Positions 53,797 through 63,121 of a stretch of DNA of 64,000 nucleotides are shown one piece after another (position 1 is the stretch's first letter; each line of letters begins with the position of its first letter). The notes under the pieces were generated by a model, which saw only the letters and a list, made by a program, of their open reading frames with translations, was not told the origin of the DNA and ran no database searches. Source of the DNA: Skermanella sp. TT6 (GTDB taxonomy: Bacteria; Pseudomonadota; Alphaproteobacteria; Azospirillales; Azospirillaceae); NCBI RefSeq assembly GCF_016653635.2, contig NZ_CP067421.1, positions 558,001 to 622,000 on the forward strand, given 5' to 3'. The position numbers and the translations under genes are program-made.

Positions 53797-54651
53797 ATGG
53801 CGGTCGATGTCAGCCAGGCTGCCGGGCGGATCGGGCGGGCGGTGTTTCCCGCCCGCCCGATCTCCTGGCGTCCGCACGGTCCGGCGATCCGCCGCGTCGT
53901 GCTTCCTCTCGCCTTCGTCGTGATCGTGTTCGCCGCCTGGGAAGCGGCGGTCCGGCTCTCGGGCGTTTCCTCGATGATCATCGTGCCGCCGTCGGCGATC
54001 CTGGGCGTCCTGTCCCAGCACTACGCGATCCTGATGCAGCATGCCCTTCCGACCCTGACCGAAACGGTCCTGGGCTTCTCCCTGGCGTCGCTGCTGGGCA
54101 TCGTGCTCGGTACCCTGATCGCCTCGTCGGAGCGTATGCGGCAGGCGATCTATCCCAACATGGTGCTGTTCCAGGTGATACCGAAGGTGGCACTGGCACC
54201 CCTGTTCATCGTCTGGCTGGGCATCGGGATGCCGTCGCGCCTCGCCTTCGCGGTGTTCATCGCCTTCTTCCCGGTGGCCGTCTCCACCGCCGCCGGCCTG
54301 TCCGGGACCAGCCCGGCGGCCTTGCGGCTGTGCCGGTCGCTGACGGCGAGCCGCTGGCAGACCTTCGTCCATGTCCGGTTTCCCTACGCGGTGCCCTACA
54401 TCTTCGCCGGGCTGAAGGTCGGCGTCACCATGGCCGTGATCGGCATCGTGGTGGGGGAGTTCGTCACCGCGCAGGCGGGGCTCGGCTACATCATCATGTT
54501 CGCCTCCTCCGCGGCGGAGACGGCGCTCGCCTTCGCCGCCGTGCTGCTGCTGTGCGCGGTCGGCGTGATCCTGTACGGGGTGGTGGCCGCGCTGGAAATG
54601 GCGGTGATGCGCAAGCTGGACGCGCCGATGTCGGCCGGCGACGTGGTCTGA
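53797..54651 (+). CDS. Second SsuC-type ABC transporter permease
   Basis: The 284-residue protein has about six spans and the EAA loop LCRSLTASRWQTFVHVRFPY, closely related to the first permease (LCRSLAASPVQTFFQVRVPF). It follows the second binding-protein gene by a few bases. With only one ATPase in the locus, the two permeases may form a heterodimer or two transporters with a shared ATPase. Confidence 0.88.
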   Translation: MAVDVSQAAGRIGRAVFPARPISWRPHGPAIRRVVLPLAFVVIVFAAWEAAVRLSGVSSMIIVPPSAILGVLSQHYAILMQHALPTLTETVLGFSLASLLGIVLGTLIASSERMRQAIYPNMVLFQVIPKVALAPLFIVWLGIGMPSRLAFAVFIAFFPVAVSTAAGLSGTSPAALRLCRSLTASRWQTFVHVRFPYAVPYIFAGLKVGVTMAVIGIVVGEFVTAQAGLGYIIMFASSAAETALAFAAVLLLCAVGVILYGVVAALEMAVMRKLDAPMSAGDVV

Positions 54652-54656
54652 GCGGC

Positions 54657-54989
54657 ATGGACCTCGCCGCCAGCCGCGACCTGGAGGAGGGCGGGGCGGT
54701 CCTGGTGGCGGTCGGCGCCGGGACGGAAGCGCGCCAGCTCATCCTGCTGCGCGTCGGCGGCGTCGCCGCCGCCTATGTCAACGCCTGCCCGCACATGGGG
54801 ATCATGCTGGACTGGGTAGCCGAGCGGATCACCGCGCCGGGCCGGCGGTGGCTGCGATGCACGGCGCACGGCGCCCTGTTCCGCCGCGAGGACGGGGTGT
54901 GCGTCAGCGGCCCCTGTGCGGGACAGGGGCTCCTCCGCGTGCCTGTGACGGAGCGCGGGGGTCGGATCATGCTGGAGGAAGCGTCTTGA
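54657..54989 (+). CDS. Rieske [2Fe-2S] ferredoxin-like protein
   Basis: The 110-residue protein starts MDLAASRDLEEGG and carries CPHMG (C44, H46) and CTAHG (C68, H71), the Rieske ligand set with compact spacing. Rieske ferredoxins feed electrons to oxygenases or accept them from flavoproteins. It precedes the FAD subunit of the second molybdenum hydroxylase and overlaps its start (TTGA), so it may be that enzyme's electron partner. Confidence 0.87.
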   Translation: MDLAASRDLEEGGAVLVAVGAGTEARQLILLRVGGVAAAYVNACPHMGIMLDWVAERITAPGRRWLRCTAHGALFRREDGVCVSGPCAGQGLLRVPVTERGGRIMLEEAS

Positions 54990-55858
54990 CCACACCATCG
55001 AACCTTCCGGCCCCGCTGGTCGGCCTGCGTGGGCGCCGGCGGATCGCTCCCTTCGTCCTGGCGCGCCCGGGCGGCGTCGCCGAGGCGATCGCCCTGGGGC
55101 AGGCACCGGGTTCCGCCTGGATGGGGGGAGGCGTCGACCTGATGGACGGCCTCAAGCGGGGCATGCCGCTGGATCGGCTGGTTCCGCTCGGCGCGTTGGC
55201 CGAACTGGGGACGATCTCGCGGTGCGAGGACGGGGTGCTGCGCGTCGGGGCCTTGGCGACTTACCAGGACTTGGCCGACAGCGCAGTGGTCCGGGAGGCC
55301 GCGCCCGACCTCGCGGCGCTGATCGGCACCGTCGCCAATTTCCGGATCCGGAGCAAGGCCACGGTGGGCGGCAGCGTCATGTCCGGAAACGGGCAGTACG
55401 ACCTCATGCCGGCGCTGCTGGCGCTGGATGCCGTCCTGGTTCTCGCCGGGCCGGACGGCGATGCCCGCATTCCGGCGGCCGCCCTTGTTCCGGACGAGCC
55501 GCGCCTGCTGCGGGCGGTCGAGATCCCGGCCGGGGAGGTCACCCGCCTGCGGGTCGACCGGACGCTCCGGCCCGCCGTCTGCGTCTTTCTGGGTCTCGCT
55601 TTCCATGGTGGCGCGGTGGTCCGGCTGCGGGCGGCGGTGTCCTGCGCCCATCCACGGCCCGTACTGGCGGAACTGGGACCCGATCGCGTCGCCGCCGCCG
55701 ATCCGGCGCGGGATGCCGCGGCGCTGGCCGCTGAACTCGCCGCCGGTCTCCCTTCTCCGGTCGATGACGGGACGGCGTCGGCCTCCTACCGGCGCCGGGT
55801 CATCCCGATCCTGATCCGGCGCCTGCTGGAGGCATCTTCGACGGAGCCGCAGGCATGA
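54986..55858 (+). CDS. Molybdenum hydroxylase FAD-binding subunit (second set)
   Basis: A TTG start at 54986 is favoured because GGAGGAA lies five bases upstream; a longer frame runs back into the Rieske gene. The 290-residue protein has the FAD_binding_5 segments GSAWMGGGVDLMDGLKRG and KATVGGSVMSGNGQYDLMP. It passes electrons between the Fe-S subunit and an acceptor, perhaps the Rieske protein. It overlaps the next gene by four bases (ATGA). Confidence 0.87.
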   Translation: MTTPSNLPAPLVGLRGRRRIAPFVLARPGGVAEAIALGQAPGSAWMGGGVDLMDGLKRGMPLDRLVPLGALAELGTISRCEDGVLRVGALATYQDLADSAVVREAAPDLAALIGTVANFRIRSKATVGGSVMSGNGQYDLMPALLALDAVLVLAGPDGDARIPAAALVPDEPRLLRAVEIPAGEVTRLRVDRTLRPAVCVFLGLAFHGGAVVRLRAAVSCAHPRPVLAELGPDRVAAADPARDAAALAAELAAGLPSPVDDGTASASYRRRVIPILIRRLLEASSTEPQA

Positions 55859-56334
55859 CCGGAACCAGCTTCGTCCTGAACGGCCGGGTTCTGGCCCTGG
55901 ATGCACCAGACAATGCGGTGCTCGCGGACCTCCTGCGCGACGTGCACGGGCTTTACGGGTGCAGGATCGGATGCGACCAGGCCGTCTGCGGCGCCTGCAC
56001 CGTGCTGGTGGACGGCGCGCCGATGGCGGCCTGCTCCACCTTCGCGTTCGAGGTGGCTGGGCGGGCGGTCGTGACGATCGAGGGCATGGCGTCCGCCGAC
56101 GGCACCCTCGACCCGGTGCAGCGGGCCTTCGTCGAGGAACGGGGCTTCCAGTGCGGCTACTGCACGGCCGGGATCATCCTGACCGTGCGGGCGCTGCTGG
56201 ACCGGGATCCCGACCCGGACGAGGCGGTCATCCGGTCCTGGCTGGGAGCCAATGTCTGCCGCTGCACCGGCTACTCCGCCATCATTTCCGCCGTGCGCGC
56301 CGCGGCCCGCCTGCGCCGCGAAGAGGGAGCCTGA
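55855..56334 (+). CDS. Molybdenum hydroxylase [2Fe-2S] subunit (CoxS-like)
   Basis: The 159-residue protein has C40, C45, C48, C60 (GCRIGCDQAVCGACTVLVDG) and C100, C103, C135, C137 (CGYCTAG and CRCTGY), two [2Fe-2S] clusters. Unlike the subunit at 42794 it has no CoxG extension. It links molybdenum and flavin sites in the second enzyme. Confidence 0.92.
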   Translation: MTGTSFVLNGRVLALDAPDNAVLADLLRDVHGLYGCRIGCDQAVCGACTVLVDGAPMAACSTFAFEVAGRAVVTIEGMASADGTLDPVQRAFVEERGFQCGYCTAGIILTVRALLDRDPDPDEAVIRSWLGANVCRCTGYSAIISAVRAAARLRREEGA

Positions 56335-56337
56335 GCG

Positions 56338-58638
56338 ATGGACGGCCGTTCCAAGGTCACGGGGGAGGTCCGCTACGCGGTCGACGCGGCGCTGCCCGGC
56401 ATGCGCCATGCCAAGCTGCTGCGCAGCCCCCATCCCCATGCCCGCATCCTGCGCGTCGATGCCCGCCGGGCGCTGGCGCTGCCGGGCGTCGTGTGCGTCG
56501 TCACGGGCGAGGACGCGGCCCGGATGCCGGACCCGCGCCACGGCTTCTCGGTCCGCGACCAGCCCGTGATCGCGATCGACAAGGTCCGGTATGTCGGCGA
56601 TCCGGTCGCCGCCGTGGTGGCGGCGGACGAGATGACGGCGCTGGCGGCGCTGGAGCTGATCGATGTCGACTACCAGCCGCTGCCGCCGGTCCCGACGATG
56701 GAGGAAGCGCTGGCGCCCGGAGCGCCGCTGCTGTTCGACGAGCCGCATCCCGGTCCGCCGCTGGGGGTCGGCGCCGGATCCTGGAGCCGCAACGAGCCGG
56801 CGCCGAACGTGCTGTACGAATACGGCTATACCCGGGGTGACGTCGCTGCCGATCTGGCCGGGGCCGCCCACGTGTCCACCGACAGCTTCGCGGTCTCCCG
56901 CATCGGCCACTACTACCTGGAACCCTATTCGGGCGTGGCGCGGGTGGAGGCGGGGCGGGTGGAACTGTGGTCCTGCAACCAGGATCCTTTCATGATCCGC
57001 GCCGACATCGCCCGCATGTTCGGGCTTCCGGTCAATGACATATGCATCCATTCGCCCATGATCGGCGGCGGCTTCGGCGGCAAGAGCTACTGCAAGCACG
57101 AGCCCCTGATCGTGCTGATGGCGATGAAGGCGCGGGCGCCGGTGCGGCTGGCCCTGACCCTCGACGAAAGCCTGCTGACCCTGACCAAGCATGCCGGGAT
57201 CCTGACGCTGACCACCGGCGTCGATGCCGCCGGAAGGCTGGTCGCCCGGCGGTCGGAGCTGCGCCTTGACGGCGGCGCCTACGCCGATGCCAGCGCCATG
57301 GTGGCGCTCAAGGCGGGATATCGCATCACCGGCCCCTATCGCTGGAAATCGGTGCTGACCCGGGCGTCGATCGTCCGCACCACGACCGTCCCGGCGGGGT
57401 CCTATCGCGGCTTCGGCGGCACCCAGGCCAGCTATGCCTCGGAATGCCAGATCGACATGATCGCGCGGCGGATCGGCATCGATCCCCTGGAATTCCGCCG
57501 GCGCAACCTGCTGGAGGTCGGCGAGCCGTTCGCCCCCGGCGACAGCGGCATGGACAGCGACCTGAGGCGCGGCCTGGACGAGGTCTGTCGGCGCATAGGG
57601 TATCATGAGCGAAGGAACGGCGGTCGGAGCGGCGGCGCCGGCCGCGGCATGGGGCTCGCTGTCGGCATCAAGGACGGCGGCGGCACCGGCAACCATGCCC
57701 AGGCCATCGTGACCGTCAGCCAGGCCGGAGACGTGACGGTCAGCGCAGGCACGACGGAGATCGGCCAGGGAGCCGCGACCACCCTGTGCCGGATCGCGAC
57801 CCTGGCCCTCGGCCTGCCGCTGGCGAACGCGCGCTACGCCCCGATCGACACCGACCGCACCCCGCTGAACAACGGGACGCATGTCAGCTGCGGCACCACG
57901 GTCACCGGAACCGCGGTCCAGCGCGCGGCGGAGGATGCGCGCGCGCAGATCCTGGGGTTCGCCGCCGGGCATCTGCAATGCGGTCCGGAGGATCTGGTCC
58001 TGGACGGCTGGGCGGTGCGGCGGGGCGGGGAGACGTTTCCGCTGGGTCCCATGATCGCCTCCTGGTTCGGCGGGGTCGGCCATGTCTTCATCGGGCGCGG
58101 CGCGATGAAGGTGCCGTTCGACGAGCGATCCCCGGTGCGGGCCCGCAACCTGTTCTGGATGCCGAGCTGGGCCGGGGCGGAGGTCGAGGTGGACCGGGCG
58201 ACCGGCCGCCTGAGGGTCCTGCAACTGGTCGTCGGCGCCGACGCCGGCCACGCGATCGATCCGGCCTCGTGCGTCGGGCAGATCGCCGGCGCGGCGCTCC
58301 AGGCGTTCGGGCTGGCCATGTTCGAGGAACTGCGGTATCGCGGCGGCGCGGTGCCGGAGAACGCCGATCCCCGGGCCTACCGGGTGCCGATGGCGGCCGA
58401 CCTGCCGGACCGGTTCGACTGCTTCGTGGAGGAGCACGGGCTGGGTCCGGGGCCGTTCGGGGCCAAGGGATTGGGGGAGAGCGGGATGCTGGCGGTCGCC
58501 GCGGCCATCGCGAACGCGATCGAGGATGCGACCGGCGCCCGCGTGACGCGGATCCCCTTCACTCCGGAACGGGTGCTGGACGCGCTCGACCGTCTCGATG
58601 CGGACACCATGCCGGAACGGCGGAGTGCGGCCGAATGA
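56338..58638 (+). CDS. Molybdenum hydroxylase large subunit (second set)
   Basis: The 766-residue protein has GGGFGGKSYCKH, the SYRGFGGTQASYASE loop, GTTEIGQGAATT and catalytic GLGESGML. The loop is closer to xanthine-dehydrogenase-like enzymes than to CO dehydrogenase. It is a distinct enzyme from the one at 44757, as active-site loops differ. It likely hydroxylates a second position of the same or a related heterocycle. Confidence 0.9.
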   Translation: MDGRSKVTGEVRYAVDAALPGMRHAKLLRSPHPHARILRVDARRALALPGVVCVVTGEDAARMPDPRHGFSVRDQPVIAIDKVRYVGDPVAAVVAADEMTALAALELIDVDYQPLPPVPTMEEALAPGAPLLFDEPHPGPPLGVGAGSWSRNEPAPNVLYEYGYTRGDVAADLAGAAHVSTDSFAVSRIGHYYLEPYSGVARVEAGRVELWSCNQDPFMIRADIARMFGLPVNDICIHSPMIGGGFGGKSYCKHEPLIVLMAMKARAPVRLALTLDESLLTLTKHAGILTLTTGVDAAGRLVARRSELRLDGGAYADASAMVALKAGYRITGPYRWKSVLTRASIVRTTTVPAGSYRGFGGTQASYASECQIDMIARRIGIDPLEFRRRNLLEVGEPFAPGDSGMDSDLRRGLDEVCRRIGYHERRNGGRSGGAGRGMGLAVGIKDGGGTGNHAQAIVTVSQAGDVTVSAGTTEIGQGAATTLCRIATLALGLPLANARYAPIDTDRTPLNNGTHVSCGTTVTGTAVQRAAEDARAQILGFAAGHLQCGPEDLVLDGWAVRRGGETFPLGPMIASWFGGVGHVFIGRGAMKVPFDERSPVRARNLFWMPSWAGAEVEVDRATGRLRVLQLVVGADAGHAIDPASCVGQIAGAALQAFGLAMFEELRYRGGAVPENADPRAYRVPMAADLPDRFDCFVEEHGLGPGPFGAKGLGESGMLAVAAAIANAIEDATGARVTRIPFTPERVLDALDRLDADTMPERRSAAE

Positions 58639-59540
58639 AACTGGCGATCCCGGACCTTGTCTCACCCTCCTATTTCCCGGCCATCGCGGCGATCGAGCTG
58701 GGGCTCTGCCGCAAGCACGGGCTCGACGTCGCGCTGAAGGTGATATCGCCGGTAGACGCGGCCTATCGGGCGCTGCGCGACGGAACGGTCGATTTCGTCG
58801 GCGGCTCGTCCCATTCCGCCGTGTCGGCATTCCCCGACTGGCATGGCGTGAAGCTGATCTGCGCCCAGTCCCGGGGGCTTTACTGGTTCCTCGTCATGCG
58901 GGCCGACCTGGGCCTGGACCGGGGCGATGCCGCCGGGTTGCGACGATGCCGGATCGGCGCCGCGCCCTGGGTGCGGCTGACGCTGGAACGGCTGCTGGCC
59001 GCGTCGGGCATCGACGGCGTGACGATCGTCCCGATCCCCGGCGCCGCCGGCGCGCGGGTCAATTACGGCGTGACCGCCGCCCGGGCTCTGGCCGAAGGGC
59101 TGATCGACGGGTTCTGGGCGAACGGCATGGGGGCGGAACTGGCCGTCCGGAGCGGCGAGGGCATGGTGTTTCTCGATCCCCGGCGCGGCGACGGGCCGGC
59201 GGAGTGCTTCGATTACACGACCGCGACCGTGGCAACGACGGACCGCCTGATCGAACGGGCGCCGGAAGCCGCCATCGGCATGGCCCGCGCCGTCGCCGAG
59301 GCGCAGGCTGTGCTGCGCGACGATCCCCAGGTGGCGACCCGTATCGCCGGAGCGCTGTTCCCGCCTGCGGAAACCGGCTTGATCGCCGAACTGATCCGGC
59401 GCGACCTGCCGTTCTACGATACCTGCCTGCCGGAGCGCTCGGTCGCCGGCATGATCGCCTTTTCGCGGGAAGTGGGCATTGTGTCCGGTCCGATCCCATA
59501 CGACAGGATCGTCGCGGTCAGTGTCCGGAAGGCGGTGTGA
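58635..59540 (+). CDS. NMT1/THI5-like protein without a signal peptide
   Basis: The 301-residue protein starts MKLAIPDLVSPSYFPAIAAI directly with the mature fold of SsuA/THI5 proteins, followed by LGLCRKHGLDVALKVISPV. No Sec, Tat or lipoprotein signal is seen, so it may act in the cytoplasm as an enzyme or ligand sensor, or the signal was lost. Its ATG overlaps the hydroxylase stop (ATGA). The TGA stop is the target duplication of the IS derivative that follows. Confidence 0.82.
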   Translation: MKLAIPDLVSPSYFPAIAAIELGLCRKHGLDVALKVISPVDAAYRALRDGTVDFVGGSSHSAVSAFPDWHGVKLICAQSRGLYWFLVMRADLGLDRGDAAGLRRCRIGAAPWVRLTLERLLAASGIDGVTIVPIPGAAGARVNYGVTAARALAEGLIDGFWANGMGAELAVRSGEGMVFLDPRRGDGPAECFDYTTATVATTDRLIERAPEAAIGMARAVAEAQAVLRDDPQVATRIAGALFPPAETGLIAELIRRDLPFYDTCLPERSVAGMIAFSREVGIVSGPIPYDRIVAVSVRKAV

Positions 59541-60044
59541 GAGTCTGTTCGCAGGCGGGACGCGCCGGCCGGTGCTGGCCGGGATGCTACATTGAGGTGA
59601 ATAGGGCTGACGCGCGGGACGGCGGCGGGCTTTGTCTGCGGCCGTCGCCAACAGTTATCGGACCAGCCGCATATGGGCACCGCCGTCAGACCCGCCAAGC
59701 TTTCGCCGGCCTCCTGGGATGCGTTCTCCGACGTCGATGCCTTCGTCGACGCGGTGCTGGCGGAACTCGCGGCCATGGCGGCGGACGGCACCCCGCGGAC
59801 CCGCTCCGTGCTGAAGCCGCCACTGGCCGGAGCGGCGCTGCGCCAAGGCGATCCTGGCGATCTGGTGCGTGGCATTTTGCGGACTGCAGTGGCGCGCCCT
59901 CGGCTTGCTGTGCGACATCCCGTTCGGCACGCTGTATACGCTGTTCGCCCGCTGGACCCGGCTGGGTCTGTGGCGCCGGCTGCTCGACCGCCTGATCCGC
60001 CTTGTCACCCAGCAAATCAGAGCATGACGTCTACAAACAGACTC
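59541..60044 (+). mobile_element. Internally deleted IS5-type element with TGA target duplication
   Basis: The 504-bp element starts GAGTCTGTTCGCAGG and ends CTACAAACAGACTC. TGA flanks both sides (59538-59540 and 60045-60047). It contains an N-terminal transposase frame (MGTAVRPAKLSPASWDAFSD, with GTPRTRSVLKPPL). One extra A near 59852 moves to another frame reading LQWRALGLLCDIPFGTLYTL and RWTRLGLWRRLL before a stop. The catalytic half is missing, so it is non-autonomous. Confidence 0.75.
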
Positions 60045-60213
60045 TGAAACCCCGTATTCGCCAGATCAAGACCGATGACTGCCGCGGACATAGCGCGATC
60101 TCCCTGATGAGGGTGACCCATCCATCAGGCGGCACTATCTTGCCCGATGCGGAGGCCGTTCATCCCATCACGTCGAGGCGGGCCGCAGGCCAGCGCCGCT
60201 CGCCTTATCCGGA

Positions 60214-61365
<1,152 letters not shown>

Positions 61366-61366
61366 G

Positions 61367-62287
61367 TCAGCCTCGGCTCGGCGTCACGAGATGATCGACC
61401 GGCGCCGCCCAGAACGGCACAGCGTCGGTCCGGGGCGTCCATTCGCCCCGATCCACCAAGCCCTGGACATGGGCCGCGATCTCGGTCATCGGCGCGAACC
61501 AGACATCGCCCTTGTCCATCATGTGCCGGATCAGCCGGGCCATCGCGTCGGCCCGCGCCAGCCGGCCCGAGACGAACGGGTGCCAGACCGAGATCCACAA
61601 CCCGCCATAAGCCCAGGCCGCGTCGAACTCGGCGCGGAACACCTCCATGGCGCGCTCCGGCGCCTGGATCGGCATCATGTAGCCGAATTCCTTCATGTTG
61701 ACGTACTGCACCCAGTCGTCCAGCGCGAAGTCGGAGGGCAGTTCGACCAGCGTCCCCTTGGACGATCCCAGCAGGTACGGCACGTCGTCGCCCAGCAGCG
61801 AGGCGTCATAGGTGAAGCCCCGTTCGACCAGCAGGTCGGGCGTGTGTTCCGACAGGGCGTAGGCCGGCGCCCGGTATCCCGTGGGGGGCGCCCCCACCAC
61901 CCTGTCGAAGGCCTCCAGCGCGCGGTCCAGCACGCGCGCCTCGTCGCCGGGCGACAGGGTGTTGGGCCGCTCGTGCAGCCAGCCGTGATGGCCGATCTCA
62001 TGCCCCGCCTCGACCAGCGCCTCGATCGCGCGCGGATAGGCCTCGATGCACCAGCCCGGCACGAACACCGTCTGCTTGATTCCGTAATGGCGGAAGATGT
62101 CGATGATCCGGGGGATCGCCACGAAGGGGCCGTAGCGCAGCGCCGACGAGGTCGCCAGCCGCGATGGCGCCGCCTCTCGGTGGTTCAGGTGCAGCAGGCT
62201 CTCCACGTCCATGTCGAACGAGAAGCACACGGCGCAGCGGGCGCCGTTGGGCCAGGGCGGCGGGTTCTGGATCAGGGGCGGAAGCAT
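61367..62287 (-). CDS. Polysaccharide-deacetylase-fold hydrolase within a PotABC-type operon
   Basis: The ATG at 62287 follows AAGGA; an earlier TTG is possible. The 306-residue NodB-fold protein has D25 and D27 (CFSFDMDVES) and H101 with H105 (GHHGWLHERP). It has RAPAYALSEHTPDLLVERGF and WISVWHPF near the C-terminus. No signal peptide is present. It resembles the HpPgdA/PuuE/imidase group like the protein at 28544. Embedded between permease and ATPase genes, it probably hydrolyses the imported compound. Confidence 0.83.
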   Translation of the reverse strand: MLPPLIQNPPPWPNGARCAVCFSFDMDVESLLHLNHREAAPSRLATSSALRYGPFVAIPRIIDIFRHYGIKQTVFVPGWCIEAYPRAIEALVEAGHEIGHHGWLHERPNTLSPGDEARVLDRALEAFDRVVGAPPTGYRAPAYALSEHTPDLLVERGFTYDASLLGDDVPYLLGSSKGTLVELPSDFALDDWVQYVNMKEFGYMMPIQAPERAMEVFRAEFDAAWAYGGLWISVWHPFVSGRLARADAMARLIRHMMDKGDVWFAPMTEIAAHVQGLVDRGEWTPRTDAVPFWAAPVDHLVTPSRG

Positions 62288-62323
62288 GGGGTCCTTCAAG
62301 TATTTCGGGCGGATATCTCGGGC

Positions 62324-63121
62324 TCAGGTGGTTCGGGCGGGACGGCGGAGCGTGACGACGATCGCGGCGAGGACTCCCAGCGCGGTCAGCGCCATCAGCA
62401 CGACCGCCACCGCAGCAACCGTCGGATCGACGCTCTCGCGGATGCCGTCCCACATGCGGCGCGGCAGCGTGTAGACGGCCCGGCTCGACACGAACAGGGT
62501 GACGACGATCTCGTCCCACGACACGACGAAGGCGAAGACGGCGGCGGTCGCGACGCCGGTGCGGATGTTGGGCAGGATGACGTCGACCATGGTGCGCAGC
62601 GGCGTGGCGCCCAGGCTGCGGGCGGCCTGCTCCAGCCGTGCGTCCAGCATGGACAGCGATGTCGTGACAGCGATGATCACGTAGGGGATCGCCAGGATGG
62701 TGTGGGCCAGCACGACGCCGGCCCAGGTGTCGTAGAGCCCGATGGCGACCCAGGCGCGGTACAGCGCCAGCGCGCTGACGATCGGCGGGAAGATCATGGG
62801 CGCCAGCATGAGGGCGCCGACCAGCCCGGCAAGCCACGGCCTCACCCGCCACAGCCCGACGGCGCAGGCGGTGCCGAGGCAGACCGCCAGCACGGTGGAA
62901 GCCAGCGCCACGCCCAGGCTGTCGGCGATGCTGGACAGCCACGGCCCCGACGTGAACAGCGTCTCGAAGTGGCGTGGCGACCACGCTCCCTGGGGCAGCG
63001 CGATGAAGCGGCTGTCGTTGAACGCGACCGGGATGGTGACCAGTCCCGGCAGCAGCAGGAACAGGGCGATCACCCAGGCGACCGCGAAGATCATGGGCCT
63101 AGCCCAGCCCCGAAGATCCAT
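62324..63121 (-). CDS. PotC-type ABC transporter permease
   Basis: The ATG at 63121 overlaps the stop of the preceding permease (TGATG) and gives a 265-residue protein with six spans and the coupling loop EQAARSLGATPLRTMVDVIL. It pairs with the PotB-type permease. In-frame sequence upstream overlaps that gene and is rejected. Confidence 0.9.
   Translation of the reverse strand: MDLRGWARPMIFAVAWVIALFLLLPGLVTIPVAFNDSRFIALPQGAWSPRHFETLFTSGPWLSSIADSLGVALASTVLAVCLGTACAVGLWRVRPWLAGLVGALMLAPMIFPPIVSALALYRAWVAIGLYDTWAGVVLAHTILAIPYVIIAVTTSLSMLDARLEQAARSLGATPLRTMVDVILPNIRTGVATAAVFAFVVSWDEIVVTLFVSSRAVYTLPRRMWDGIRESVDPTVAAVAVVLMALTALGVLAAIVVTLRRPARTT

Noticed and set aside
55786-58830. 1014-codon frame antisense to the second molybdenum hydroxylase
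   Set aside because: Shadow frame; the sense strand has conserved cofactor motifs.
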